From positions 62,001 through 126,000 of the forward strand of contig JADFAE010000009.1 in NCBI GenBank assembly GCA_015665415.1: a stretch of 64,000 bases of DNA, read 5' to 3'. This DNA comes from Roseobacter sp. Its GTDB lineage: Bacteria > Pseudomonadota > Alphaproteobacteria > Rhodobacterales > Rhodobacteraceae. Positions 1 to 8,912 of the stretch are shown here, piece after piece (positions within the stretch are counted from its first letter, which is position 1; the number at the start of each line of letters is the position of its first letter). Both the position numbers and the translations under genes were made by a program. The notes below the pieces were generated by a model, which searched no databases, was not told where the DNA came from, and saw only the letters and a list, made by a program, of their open reading frames with translations.

Positions 1-2799
1 CGTGGTGTCTGGTTTCTCCGCGTAGAACTGCGCCACCAATGCGGGATCAACCGCCATGGCGCGCCCGATGGCAAAGGCGAGATGGTTTTTCTTGATCGCC
101 ACGCCGTTCAACTCAATCGCCTGATCCATGGCGGCACTGCTGACGGGCACCAGGCCCTTTTGCCAGGCAAAGCCCAGCATCATCACATTGGCCAGGACCG
201 CATCGCCCAACAGGGCCTCGGCGGCCTCGTTGGCATTGAAGCCGCTCAAATTTTCCTCACCCACAGCAGCGGCAATCTCCTGTTCGCGCAGCTTGATCAT
301 CAGATCGGCGTCGCGGCGCAGCACCAGATCCCCGGTGGGCATCTCGGCGCGATTGAGCACGATGCGGGTGCCGGCGCGATAATGTGCCGAGGCCTTGGGG
401 GCAGAGCTGACCACGGCGTCACAGCCGATCACCGCATCTGCGGCGGCCTGATCAATGCGCACCTGGTGCAGCTCTTCAGGGCGGGCAGAGAGGCGAATAT
501 AGCTGAGCACTGTGCCGAATTTTTGAGCAAAACCGGTGAAATCCAGCACGCTGGAGCCTTTGCCCTCGAGGTGTGCGGCCATGGTGATCAGGGCCCCCAC
601 GGTGACAACCCCGGTGCCGCCGACGCCGGTGACCAGCAGATCAAAGGGCTTGTCGAGCGCGGGCAGGGCGGGGGCCGGCAGTTTGGTCAGCAAGGCGGCG
701 GTATCCAGTCCGGCGGGTTGTTTCTTGCGCCGCTCGCCCCCTTCCACGGTAACAAAACTGGGGCAAAAGCCGTTGAGACAGGAGAAATCCTTGTTGCAGC
801 TGGAGAGGTTGATCTTGCGCTTGCGGCCAAAGGCAGTCTCCTTTGGCTCCACGCTCAAGCAGTTAGACTCAACAGAGCAGTCGCCACATCCCTCACAGAC
901 CAGATCGTTGATAAAGGCGAATTTCTTTGGGTCTTCCAGGGTGCCCCGCTTGCGACGGCGGCGCTTTTCGGTGGCGCAGGTCTGCTCATAGATCAGGCAG
1001 GAGACGCCTTTGACCTCGCGCAGCTCGCGCTGGACCAGGTCCATTTCGGCGCGATCGTGAAAGCTGGTGCCAGCGGGGAAATCCGCGGGGCTGAATTTTT
1101 CGATGTCATCGGACACCAGGGCGATGCGCTGCACCCCCTCGGCGCGGCAGGTCTGGGCGATGCCTGACACGCTGACGGGACCGTCGACAGGTTGCCCACC
1201 GGTCATCGCCACGGCGTCATTATAAAGGATCTTGTAGGTGATATTGGTCTTGGCCGCGACGGCCTGACGAATGGCGAGCGAGCCTGAGTGATACCAGGTG
1301 CCCTCGCCGAGGTTCTGAAAGATATGTTTGCCGCCATTATACTGTGAGGCGGCACACCAGGTGACGCCTTCGCCGCCCATCTGCGCATAGCCCGAGGTCT
1401 CGCGGTCCATCCAGCTGGCCATGACATGGCAGCCAATGCCGGATTTGGCCTCGCTGCCCGTGGGCAATTTGGTCGAGGTGTTATGCGGGCAGCCCGAACA
1501 GAAATAGGGCGTGCGATTAGCCCCGGGCACATTGATCAGCCTGGGCGGTGCTGCGACCAGAGCGGCGGCCTTGGCAGGCAGGCCCTCGCCGGGGAAGAAT
1601 GTATCGAGACGGGCGGCGACAATGGGGGTCAGCATCAGCGGGCTCAGCTCTCCGGTCCAGGGGATCAGTGGTGCACCCTGACTGTCGTATTTGCCAACCA
1701 TCTTGTTGGGTTTGTCGCCGGGCCAGTCGTAGAAATATTCCTTGAACTGGCTCTCGATGATGCCGCGCTTTTCCTCGACCACCAGAACCTCGTCCTTGCC
1801 GCGCATGAAGCGCAGCGCTTCGGGACGGGCCAGGGGCCAGACCATGCCGACCTTGTAGATATCGATGCCGAGACGTCGGCAAGCCGCTTCATCCAAGCCC
1901 AGCAGACGCAGCGCTTCCATTAGGTCAAGATGGCCTTTGCCGGTGGTGACAAAGCCGAATTTGGCTTCTTCGATGTCATAGATGCGCCGGTCTATCGGGT
2001 TGGCCTCGGCAAAGGCACGCACGGCCTTGATCTTGGCGCGGATGCGCGTCTCGATCTCGGGAGAGGGCAGATCGGCGCGGCGAATGTGCAAGCCACCGGG
2101 GTAGTCGGGCAATTCGGGGTAGGTAAAGTCGCGGTCCGCTTGCAGCTCGACCGAGCGGGCACTTTCGACGGTTTCCGACACCGCTTTGAAGCCGACCCAG
2201 GTGCCGGAATAGCGCGATAGGGCAAAGCCATATTCGCCAAAGGTGAGAAATTCGGAGACATCCGCCGGGTTCAACACCGGCATGAACCAGGACATGAAGG
2301 CGACATCCGACTGATGCGGCATCGAAGAGCTGACGCAGCCATGGTCGTCACCGGCGACAACCAGCACCCCGCCCTTGTCGGAAGAGCCATAGGCGTTGCC
2401 ATGTTTCAGCGCATCGCCAGAACGATCCACACCAGGGCCCTTGCCGTACCACATGGAAAAGACGCCCTCGACTTCGCAGTGGGGATCCAGAATGGCCTGT
2501 TGTGCGCCCAGCACCGCGGTGGCGCCGAGATCTTCGTTCACGGCAGGCATAAAGGTGATCCGGCTGTCCTCCATCCGCTTGCGGGTCTTCCAGAACTCCA
2601 GATCAACCGCGCCCAGAGGTGAGCCGCGATACCCGGAGACAAAACCAGCCGTGTTGAGGCCGCGCCCCTGATCGCGCCGGGCCTGGTCCAGCATCACCCG
2701 GGCCAGCGCCTGGGTACCGGTCAGAAACACCCGCCCTTTGGTCTGCGCGTAGCGGTCATCAAGTTTGTAGCTGCGAAAATCATGGCTCAGCTCGGTCAT
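1..2799 (-). CDS. Indolepyruvate ferredoxin oxidoreductase, fused alpha/beta type (3' end beyond window)
   Basis: Catalyses oxidative decarboxylation of aryl pyruvates such as indolepyruvate to the acyl-CoA with ferredoxin, in aromatic amino acid breakdown; cytoplasmic. 933 codons are visible and the frame is still open at base 1, so the C-terminus is missing. The start MTELSHDFRSYKLDDRY is an ATG. The N-terminal part has the pyrimidine-binding thiamine-diphosphate features (YRGSPLG, MWYGKGPGVDRSGDA). The middle has the second thiamine region (CSGCPHNTSTK, GIGCHVMASWMD, MGGEGVTW). A Cys-rich iron-sulfur stretch follows (CEGCGDC, then SCNKDFSCLNGFCPSF). The last visible part begins the gamma-like domain (VTGVGGTGVVTVG). 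The single-chain order matches the large fused family of about 1150 residues seen in alpha- and betaproteobacteria. It is transcribed divergently from an Lrp/AsnC regulator that may control it. Confidence 0.93.
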   Translation of the reverse strand, partial: MTELSHDFRSYKLDDRYAQTKGRVFLTGTQALARVMLDQARRDQGRGLNTAGFVSGYRGSPLGAVDLEFWKTRKRMEDSRITFMPAVNEDLGATAVLGAQQAILDPHCEVEGVFSMWYGKGPGVDRSGDALKHGNAYGSSDKGGVLVVAGDDHGCVSSSMPHQSDVAFMSWFMPVLNPADVSEFLTFGEYGFALSRYSGTWVGFKAVSETVESARSVELQADRDFTYPELPDYPGGLHIRRADLPSPEIETRIRAKIKAVRAFAEANPIDRRIYDIEEAKFGFVTTGKGHLDLMEALRLLGLDEAACRRLGIDIYKVGMVWPLARPEALRFMRGKDEVLVVEEKRGIIESQFKEYFYDWPGDKPNKMVGKYDSQGAPLIPWTGELSPLMLTPIVAARLDTFFPGEGLPAKAAALVAAPPRLINVPGANRTPYFCSGCPHNTSTKLPTGSEAKSGIGCHVMASWMDRETSGYAQMGGEGVTWCAASQYNGGKHIFQNLGEGTWYHSGSLAIRQAVAAKTNITYKILYNDAVAMTGGQPVDGPVSVSGIAQTCRAEGVQRIALVSDDIEKFSPADFPAGTSFHDRAEMDLVQRELREVKGVSCLIYEQTCATEKRRRRKRGTLEDPKKFAFINDLVCEGCGDCSVESNCLSVEPKETAFGRKRKINLSSCNKDFSCLNGFCPSFVTVEGGERRKKQPAGLDTAALLTKLPAPALPALDKPFDLLVTGVGGTGVVTVGALITMAAHLEGKGSSVLDFTGFAQKFGTVLSYIRLSARPEELHQVRIDQAAADAVIGCDAVVSSAPKASAHYRAGTRIVLNRAEMPTGDLVLRRDADLMIKLREQEIAAAVGEENLSGFNANEAAEALLGDAVLANVMMLGFAWQKGLVPVSSAAMDQAIELNGVAIKKNHLAFAIGRAMAVDPALVAQFYAEKPDTT

Positions 2800-2920
2800 T
2801 TTGGTCAGTCCTTGCGGGTATTCTGGCTGGGATGAGCCGCATCCGGGCTCTTTGGGGCAGAATATTTCAGCTGGGCCGAAAAGATTTGCCTGAATCGCTG
2901 GTTTTTGGGTTTGAATTGGA

Positions 2921-2964
2921 TATAATTACCGAGTTCAGTGCAAAATATGGGTAGTTTACTCGGT
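2921..2964 (+). promoter_or_regulatory. Promoter -10 and 7-bp inverted repeat before the Lrp-family gene
   Basis: A perfect TATAAT lies at 2921-2926 with only a weak -35. Just downstream, ACCGAGT (2928-2934) and ACTCGGT (2958-2964) form a perfect inverted repeat. Centre spacing is 30 bp, about three helical turns, and the second arm abuts the ATG at 2965. The position suits an autoregulatory operator for the Lrp/AsnC protein, which may also affect the divergent oxidoreductase gene. Regulator binding is inferred. Confidence 0.5.
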
Positions 2965-3426
2965 ATGCAGCCTATCGACGACCGTGACCGGCATATTTTG
3001 CGGCTATTGCAGGAAGATTCTCGTATTTCAAACGCGGACTTGGCAGAGCGTGTCGGCATGTCCGCTTCGGCGCTGTGGCGACGGGTACGTGCGCTGGAGG
3101 ACAGCGGGGTGATCGAACGCTACGGAGCGGTGGTCAACGCGCCGGCCATGGGGCTGGGGTTTCAGGCCATTGTGCATGTGCACCTGACCCGCCATGACCC
3201 GGAAAAACTGGCAGAGTTCATTCGCGCGGTGGAGATGAGCCCTCTGGTGCAGGAGTGTTATGCCACCACCGGGCAGGCGGATTATCACCTGCGGGTTCTG
3301 GCACCGGACCTGGAAGCCTATAACCGGTTTCTGGAGGAGTTTCTGTTCCGCTTACCGGCGGTAGCCAGTGCCCAGACCAATGTCGTGCTGCGCACCATCA
3401 AACGCGACCGCCCCGTGGCACCTTGA
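2965..3426 (+). CDS. Lrp/AsnC family transcriptional regulator
   Basis: DNA-binding regulator of 153 residues, the usual Lrp/AsnC size. The N-terminal winged helix begins DDRDRHILRLLQEDSRISNADLAERVGMS and the recognition helix follows in SALWRRVRALEDSGVI. The C-terminal RAM/AsnC effector domain carries the typical ECYATTGQADYHLRVLAPD turn. An ATG nine codons earlier is in frame, but the conserved region starts at MQPIDDRD, so 2965 is preferred. Lrp members often regulate the adjacent gene in response to an amino acid. The divergent neighbour is an aryl-pyruvate oxidoreductase, so an aromatic amino acid or derived keto acid is a reasonable guess for the effector. Confidence 0.9.
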   Translation: MQPIDDRDRHILRLLQEDSRISNADLAERVGMSASALWRRVRALEDSGVIERYGAVVNAPAMGLGFQAIVHVHLTRHDPEKLAEFIRAVEMSPLVQECYATTGQADYHLRVLAPDLEAYNRFLEEFLFRLPAVASAQTNVVLRTIKRDRPVAP

Positions 3427-3445
3427 TGTCCGGGGGGGCGGATGG

Positions 3446-3856
3446 TCAGTAAGCGGCGTATTTGACCCAAGCGGCGGCCATAGCAACATAGGTCAGCTGG
3501 TGCAGGCATTGATCGGTGCCCATGGCACGCCAGAAGACCGCCTGCTGCGGGGTCAGCTCTTTCTTTTCCGAATAATGCGCCTTGCCAAAGTCGATGTGAA
3601 AATGCACCACCCACTCCGCCAGACAGATTAGACAGATAAAGCCAACCGGCGCGCCCATGATCACAAAAACCACAATCGAGCCAAGGGCATGCACCCCGGC
3701 ATGTTGGGCGCGCCCCATGTGCATATAGGCGTTGCGCCCGGACAGCATTCGGGTTGTCTGTAAGAAGAAATCGGCAAAGAGATGCTTGATCTGCAACAGG
3801 CAGAGCAACAGCAGTACTGATCCGATAATTCCTGGCAAGGCAGTCCCCTGTGTCAA
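3446..3856 (-). CDS. DUF3307-like small membrane protein
   Basis: 136 residues with about four hydrophobic segments: an N-terminal one (IIGSVLLLLCLLQIKHLFADFFLQ), two central ones around ALGSIVVFVIMGAPVGFICLICLAEWVVHF, and one near the C-terminus (LHQLTYVAMAAAWV). The order KHLFADFFLQ followed by HID in WVVHFHIDFGK resembles the DUF3307 membrane family. The start is TTG with a weak ribosome-binding site, so the N-terminus is uncertain. It converges on the end of the Lrp-family gene, 19 bp away. Function is unknown. Confidence 0.65.
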   Translation of the reverse strand: MTQGTALPGIIGSVLLLLCLLQIKHLFADFFLQTTRMLSGRNAYMHMGRAQHAGVHALGSIVVFVIMGAPVGFICLICLAEWVVHFHIDFGKAHYSEKKELTPQQAVFWRAMGTDQCLHQLTYVAMAAAWVKYAAY

Positions 3857-3930
3857 TCAAATGCTCTGAAACCATACGGGTTTTTTACGAGCTGGCAAAT
3901 ACAGCTTAGCATAGGTGCCGTAACGGGACA

Positions 3931-6900
3931 GTGAAGTATGTCACATCGGCTTGTGGCGGTCTGCCCATTGCCTGTCGGGGGCAATTCGCGCTAGGCATGA
4001 GGCAACCTTTTTGCTGCAGCCAATGTTGGAGCTGTCCCATAGAACGTTCCCTGTTCCGTTTTATCTGGAAATATTCCAAACGTGACCAAGTGACCCTGCT
4101 GGTGGTCACGGCCTGTCTCATTCCGCTTCTCTATCTGACCTTGGATCTGCCCAAACGGATCATCAATGATGCCATCGGGGCGCAGTCTGATCAGATAGAT
4201 GTTCTGGGATACAGCCTGACCCAGGTCCAGTTCCTCTGGCTGTTATGTGGCGGGTTCCTGTTGGCCGTGCTGTGCCACGGGCTGCTGAAAATGCGCATCA
4301 ATACCATGAAAGGGGTCTTGGCCGAACGTTTGCTGCGCCGCTTTCGCTATCAGTTGATCGCCCGGGTGCTGCGGTTCCCGCAACCCTATTTCGAGAGGGT
4401 GAGCCAGGGGGAACTGGTGTCGATGATCACCTCCGAAAGCGAACCCATGGGCGGGTTGATGGGGGATGCCGTCAGCCAACCGGTGCTGCAGGCGGGGCAG
4501 ATGCTGACCATTCTGGTCTTTTTGTTTCAGCAAAGCTTTTGGTTCGGCTTGGCGGCGGTGGCGCTGATCCCGCTGCAAGGCTGGCTGATCCCAATGCTGC
4601 AGCGTCAGATCAACCTGCTGAACAAAAGCCGGATCCATCAGGTGCGTGCCCTGGCCTCCGAGATCGGCGAAAGCGCGGCCGGCGCGGCCACCCTGCGGCT
4701 CAATGGCGGCTGGCGCTACCGGATGGCGGTGATCACTGATCGGCTGGGGCGGCTCTACGAGATCCGGTTCCGGATCTATCAAAAGAAATTCTTCATGAAG
4801 TTCCTCAACAACTTCATCACCAATCTCACCCCCTTCTTCTTTTATGCGGTGGGGGGCTATCTGGTGCTCAAGGGCGATGTTTCTCTGGGAGCTTTGGTGG
4901 CGGCATTGGCGGCCTACAAGGATCTAGCCTCGCCGTGGAAAGAGCTGTTGGCCTACTACAATCAGACCCAGGATATGTCGCTGCGCTGGGATGTGATTCT
5001 GGAACGGTTTGCCCCCGCCGGCATGGTCCGCGAAGAGCTGATGTCCGGGGAGGTGGAGCAGAACAGCCACCTCAAGGGCGATGTCCTGCTTGAGGGCGTC
5101 AATGTGCGCGACGTGGATGGCAACCTGGTGTTGGAAGATCTCAACGCGGTCCTGCCTGCGGGGCGGACGGTTGGCATATCAGCCCCCTCCGAAGAAGACC
5201 GCCGCGCGCTGGCAGAATTGCTCACCCGTGAGGTGCTGCCCTCGGCGGGGCAGGTGACCGTGGCGGGTGAGGATCTGCGAGAGCTGCATCAGGCGGTTTT
5301 GGCGCTGCGCATCGGCTATGTGACCTCGCGCCCGGTGCTGTTTCAGGGCTCCTTTGGCGACAATGTGATGATGCCGATGCGGCACCGGCCCAAGGGTGTG
5401 GCGCAGGATCCGCAAAGGTTCCAGGCGGCGCAGCTGGCAGGAAACAGCGCCGATCCGTTTGATGCGCCCTGGCTGGATCCGGCGCTGGCGGGCTTTGCCA
5501 GCGAACACGACCTGCGCGACTGGTGGGTGCAGCTTTTGGCCGGCATCGGCACCGACAGCGCCCTGTTTCGGCGTGGCATGGAGCAGAGTTTCGACCCCAA
5601 TCTGCATCCGCGGCTGGCCCAGACGCTGGTTGACCTGCGTCCCAAGGTGCACGCGGCTATTGTTGCCGCAGGGTTGGAAGGCCAGGTTCATGCCCTGGCA
5701 CCGGACGCCTATAACCCGGCGCTGCCGGTGGCGGAAAACCTGCTCTATGCGACGCTGAAAGAGCCGATCACCGAAGAGGTGTTGCGGCGACATGTGGAAT
5801 TCCTGGATCGCCTGCGCGAGTTGAAACTGGATGATGATCTGGTGACGCTGACACAGGATGTGGTGGATATCCTGCGTCAGATCTTTGGGCTGGATGGCAC
5901 CGATCATCCGCTGTTCCGCAAGCTGGGGCTGGATCCCAAAGCCTATGAACGGGCCTCGGCTCTGGTCGACAAGACCCGCGCCAAGGAGGGTGGCGTGCTG
6001 GAACGTGACGAGCTGGCGCAATTGATGATCGTGCCCTTCAGCATCTCTGCGGAACAGATTGGCCCCGCTTTCACCGATGAGATGAAGGCGCGTATCCTGG
6101 GGTTCCGCAAGAGCCACGCGGATGAGCTGATGGGCACGCTGTCGGATATCTTCGTGCGCCTGGATAAAGCCGCCTTTGCGCCTGGTCTGACGGTGCTGGA
6201 GAATGCACTGTTTGGCAAGATCTCCGACAGTTCCGGCGCCCGGGGCGATGAGCTGCGGCGGCTGATCTCCGATGTTCTGGTTGAAAACGGTGCCCGCGAC
6301 ATGGTGGTGGAGTTGATCTTTGATCTGCCCATTGCACTGGGCGGGCAGGGATTGCCGGCCAGCTACGCTGAACCGCTGGCCTTTGCCCGCGCCACCATCA
6401 AACGCCCGGATATATTGATCCTGGATTCAGCGCTCAGCAGCTATGATCTTGAGACCCGGATTGCGGTGCACAAGAACCTGCGCCGTCTGCTGCCGAACAC
6501 CACCCTGGTCTATCTCGGCCCCGGGTTCGAGCGCCCGGATGTCTTTGATGTCCACTACGAGTTGCGTCAGGGGCGATTGGTCAGTGATGATCCGCAAATG
6601 GAAGTGGCCGAAGACAGTGCTGCAAGTCAGGATCTGGCGCGCAAGCTGCGGGCACTGGAGCAGACGGAACTGTTCTCGGGGCTGAACCGAAAGCAGCTGC
6701 GGCTTTTGGCCTTTGGCGCGCGGTGGTACACGGCCGATGCTGGCGATACGGTGTTTTTGAAGGACGATGTCGCCAGTGATGGTGTCTATATGATCATTGA
6801 AGGTGCGGCGGGGCTGTTCCTGCCGCAAGAGGGCAAGGAAGACCGGCTGATCACCTCTGTTGGCCCCGGTCGTCTGGTGGGGGAGCTGGGCCTTATCCGC

Positions 6901-7047
6901 AATGAACCCCGGGCATTGAGCATGGTGGCGCAGAGTGAGCTGACCTGTCTGCGTATCGGTGAGGAGGAATTCCTGGCGGTGGTAGAGAATGATGCCAATA
7001 CCGCGTTCAAACTGTTGCAGGTGGTTGCGGGCTATGTGGGCAACTGA
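3931..7047 (+). CDS. ABC-transporter-like protein with degenerate ATPase domain and C-terminal cyclic-nucleotide-binding domain
   Basis: 1038 residues. Residues ~45-330 form an ABC type-1 transmembrane domain, including the exporter-like RVSQGELVSMITSE. Residues ~385-480 and ~790-890 look like the two halves of an ABC ATPase domain separated by ~300 extra residues. The nucleotide motifs are lost. The P-loop reads GISAPSEEDR with no GKS/T. The Q-loop reads YVTSRPVLF with no Gln. The signature aligns as LPASYAEPLAFARA instead of LSGGQ. Walker B reads ILILDSALS with Ser for the catalytic Glu. The switch His is replaced in LVYLGPG. Residues ~905-1038 resemble a Crp-type cNMP-binding fold (LFSGLNRKQLRLLAFGARWYTADAGDTVF, then GRLVGELGLIRNEPRALSMVA). 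The protein may be a non-hydrolysing regulator or channel rather than a pump. The start is uncertain: an in-frame ATG at 3997 is also possible, and conservation seems to begin at ERSLFRF. Confidence 0.8.
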   Translation: MKYVTSACGGLPIACRGQFALGMRQPFCCSQCWSCPIERSLFRFIWKYSKRDQVTLLVVTACLIPLLYLTLDLPKRIINDAIGAQSDQIDVLGYSLTQVQFLWLLCGGFLLAVLCHGLLKMRINTMKGVLAERLLRRFRYQLIARVLRFPQPYFERVSQGELVSMITSESEPMGGLMGDAVSQPVLQAGQMLTILVFLFQQSFWFGLAAVALIPLQGWLIPMLQRQINLLNKSRIHQVRALASEIGESAAGAATLRLNGGWRYRMAVITDRLGRLYEIRFRIYQKKFFMKFLNNFITNLTPFFFYAVGGYLVLKGDVSLGALVAALAAYKDLASPWKELLAYYNQTQDMSLRWDVILERFAPAGMVREELMSGEVEQNSHLKGDVLLEGVNVRDVDGNLVLEDLNAVLPAGRTVGISAPSEEDRRALAELLTREVLPSAGQVTVAGEDLRELHQAVLALRIGYVTSRPVLFQGSFGDNVMMPMRHRPKGVAQDPQRFQAAQLAGNSADPFDAPWLDPALAGFASEHDLRDWWVQLLAGIGTDSALFRRGMEQSFDPNLHPRLAQTLVDLRPKVHAAIVAAGLEGQVHALAPDAYNPALPVAENLLYATLKEPITEEVLRRHVEFLDRLRELKLDDDLVTLTQDVVDILRQIFGLDGTDHPLFRKLGLDPKAYERASALVDKTRAKEGGVLERDELAQLMIVPFSISAEQIGPAFTDEMKARILGFRKSHADELMGTLSDIFVRLDKAAFAPGLTVLENALFGKISDSSGARGDELRRLISDVLVENGARDMVVELIFDLPIALGGQGLPASYAEPLAFARATIKRPDILILDSALSSYDLETRIAVHKNLRRLLPNTTLVYLGPGFERPDVFDVHYELRQGRLVSDDPQMEVAEDSAASQDLARKLRALEQTELFSGLNRKQLRLLAFGARWYTADAGDTVFLKDDVASDGVYMIIEGAAGLFLPQEGKEDRLITSVGPGRLVGELGLIRNEPRALSMVAQSELTCLRIGEEEFLAVVENDANTAFKLLQVVAGYVGN

Positions 7048-7092
7048 TGGGCCCTGGTTGAAAAGAACCAACCGGTGGCTCCCGCCTGGTCC

Positions 7093-7111
7093 GGATCATT
7101 GAAAATGATCC
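7093..7111. terminator. Short perfect hairpin after the ABC-like gene
   Basis: GGATCATT-GAA-AATGATCC is a perfect 8-bp stem with a 3-nt loop, 46 bp after the stop codon of the ABC-like gene. No T-tract follows on either strand, so an intrinsic terminator is only a possibility. It may act as an mRNA 3'-end stabiliser. Confidence 0.35.
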
Positions 7112-7219
7112 TTCCCGGTTAGGCCAGGCGCCGAGCAGAGCGCGGCGCGGGCCCGCATATCATATGGGGGCAGTCATATCAGACGCGCCTCGGAACAGTT
7201 GGGCAAGAACAGCGGTAGG

Positions 7220-7504
7220 TCAGTCGGGGCTGCAGAATTGACGATAGAGCAGGGCAATGAATTCTTCGGTGTTGCCGTCCTTGAGAGAATAGAAAATCGT
7301 CTTGCCGTTGCGGCGGGTCTGCACCAGACCTTCGTCGCGCAGACGGGCCAGCATCTGGCTCACTGCGGCCTGGCGCATGCCCAACAGCGCCTCCAGCTCT
7401 CCCACCGATTTCTCCCCGGATCCCAGATGACACAGGATCATCAAACGGCCCTCATGTGCCAGCGTCTTGAGAAAGGCAGCTGCCGCGGCAGCGCTTTGCG
7501 CCAT
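7220..7504 (-). CDS. ArsR/SmtB-family transcriptional regulator
   Basis: 94-residue winged-helix repressor. The core LKTLAHEGRLMILCHLGSGEKSVGELEALL, the recognition helix RQAAVSQMLARLRDEGLV and the wing TRRNGKTIFYSL match the ArsR fold, closest in feel to the NolR/BigR/HlyU branch. The usual CxC metal-site motif is absent, so the signal may be redox or something other than metal. The ATG at 7504 gives a family-sized protein. A longer frame from a GTG at 7675 adds a low-complexity Ser/Thr/Pro-rich extension and is less likely. It is the last gene of the minus-strand run after the enolase-superfamily gene. Confidence 0.85.
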   Translation of the reverse strand: MAQSAAAAAAFLKTLAHEGRLMILCHLGSGEKSVGELEALLGMRQAAVSQMLARLRDEGLVQTRRNGKTIFYSLKDGNTEEFIALLYRQFCSPD

Positions 7505-7675
7505 GCTGTCAATCTGTGGCGCGGCGTGTCCCGCCTGCGGGGCGGTCTCTGTCACGGGAGGTGTTTCAGAAGAGGTCTCAGAGGTCACGGTTCCGGCATC
7601 CTGCGGTGATTGATCCGCATATAATGCCCCATTCGCCCTGGGGAAGTCACCCCCTCGAAGGTCGGCGCGCAGCAC

Positions 7676-8908
7676 TCATGGCTCAAGCGGAGGCGCACCG
7701 CCGGCAAAGGCATTGCCGTTTTGATAATCGCAAGGCTCTTCGCGCATGTTGAGATGCAGATCTGTGCCGTTAAAGGGGTGCGCCCGCGCCAGGTCCTCAT
7801 CGACGGTGATGCCCAGACCGGGCGTGTCGGGGGGGGTGACAAAGCCGTCTTCGACCCGGATGCTGTCTTTGATCAGCGCCGCATGGAAGGGCGTATCAAT
7901 GCTCTCGGCCATGAGGATGTTGGGAATCGAGGCGGCCAGCTGGATATTGGCGGCCCATTCCACCGGTCCGGCATAGAGATGCGGTGCCATCTGCGCGTTG
8001 AAGACCTCGGCCAGGGCGGCAACCTTCTTCATCTCCCAGATGCCCCCCGCACGGCCCAGGGCTGGTTGCAGGATTTCGGCGGCCCCTGCGCGCAACACGG
8101 CGGCAAATTCGCTTTTGGTGGTCATCCGCTCGCCTGTGGCGACGGGAATTCGCACATTGCGGGCCACCCGCGCCATGTCCTCGATATTGTCCGGCGGAGT
8201 GGGTTCCTCGAACCACAGCGGCGCATAGGGCTCCAGTGCCTGACCAAGGCGAATGGCCCCCCCGGTGTTGAATTGCCCATGGGTGCCAAAGAGCAGATCC
8301 GCCTTGTCGCCGACCGCGCCGCGAATGGCCTTGCAAAAGGCAACCGAGAGCGAGATGTCCTGCATGGCGGGCATATGGCCCCCGCGCATGGTATAGGGGC
8401 CTGCGGGGTCAAATTTCACCGCCGTATAGCCCTGGCGCACCATCTCGGCGGCGGATTCTGCGGCCAGTTCGGGCGAGGTCCAGAACTCGGCGATATCGTG
8501 ATGTGGCAGCGGGTAGAGATAGGTATAGGCGCGGATGCGATCGTTCATCCGCCCGCCAATCAGCGCATGCACCGGCCGGTCGCGATCCTTGCCCAGAATG
8601 TCCCAGCAGGCGATCTCAAGCCCGGAAAAGGCCCCCATGACGGTGAGGTCGGGGCGCTGGGTAAAGCCAGAGGAATAGACCCGGCGGAACATCAGCTCGA
8701 TGTTTTCCGGGTTCTCACCAGCCATATGGCGCTGAAACACATCCTCGATCACCGGTTTCATGGCCTCAGGCCCGATTGTGGACGCGTAGCATTCGCCCCA
8801 GCCAGTTATGCCGGTATCCGTGGTCAGCTTGACCAGGATCCAATAGCGCCCGCCCCAGCCCGGCGCGGGCGGCGCGGTGACAATGATCTCAAGATCCTGC
8901 AGTTTCAT
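7676..8908 (-). CDS. Mandelate racemase/muconate lactonizing enzyme family protein
   Basis: 410-residue member of the enolase superfamily, which abstracts a proton alpha to a carboxylate using Mg2+. The N-terminal capping domain runs to about residue 130. In the barrel, TAVKFDPAG supplies the KxD-type strand, FEEP and TGERM supply acidic metal ligands, and APHLYAGPVEWAAN carries the probable catalytic His. LLFGTHGQFNTGGA replaces the first ligand strand. Together these suggest an acid-sugar dehydratase or cycloisomerase, but the substrate cannot be read from sequence. The ATG at 8908 is preceded by AGGA at good spacing and lies 4 bp after the upstream stop. It shares an operon-like run with a Zn alcohol dehydrogenase. 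Confidence 0.88.
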   Translation of the reverse strand: MKLQDLEIIVTAPPAPGWGGRYWILVKLTTDTGITGWGECYASTIGPEAMKPVIEDVFQRHMAGENPENIELMFRRVYSSGFTQRPDLTVMGAFSGLEIACWDILGKDRDRPVHALIGGRMNDRIRAYTYLYPLPHHDIAEFWTSPELAAESAAEMVRQGYTAVKFDPAGPYTMRGGHMPAMQDISLSVAFCKAIRGAVGDKADLLFGTHGQFNTGGAIRLGQALEPYAPLWFEEPTPPDNIEDMARVARNVRIPVATGERMTTKSEFAAVLRAGAAEILQPALGRAGGIWEMKKVAALAEVFNAQMAPHLYAGPVEWAANIQLAASIPNILMAESIDTPFHAALIKDSIRVEDGFVTPPDTPGLGITVDEDLARAHPFNGTDLHLNMREEPCDYQNGNAFAGGAPPLEP

Positions 8909-8912
8909 GCGT

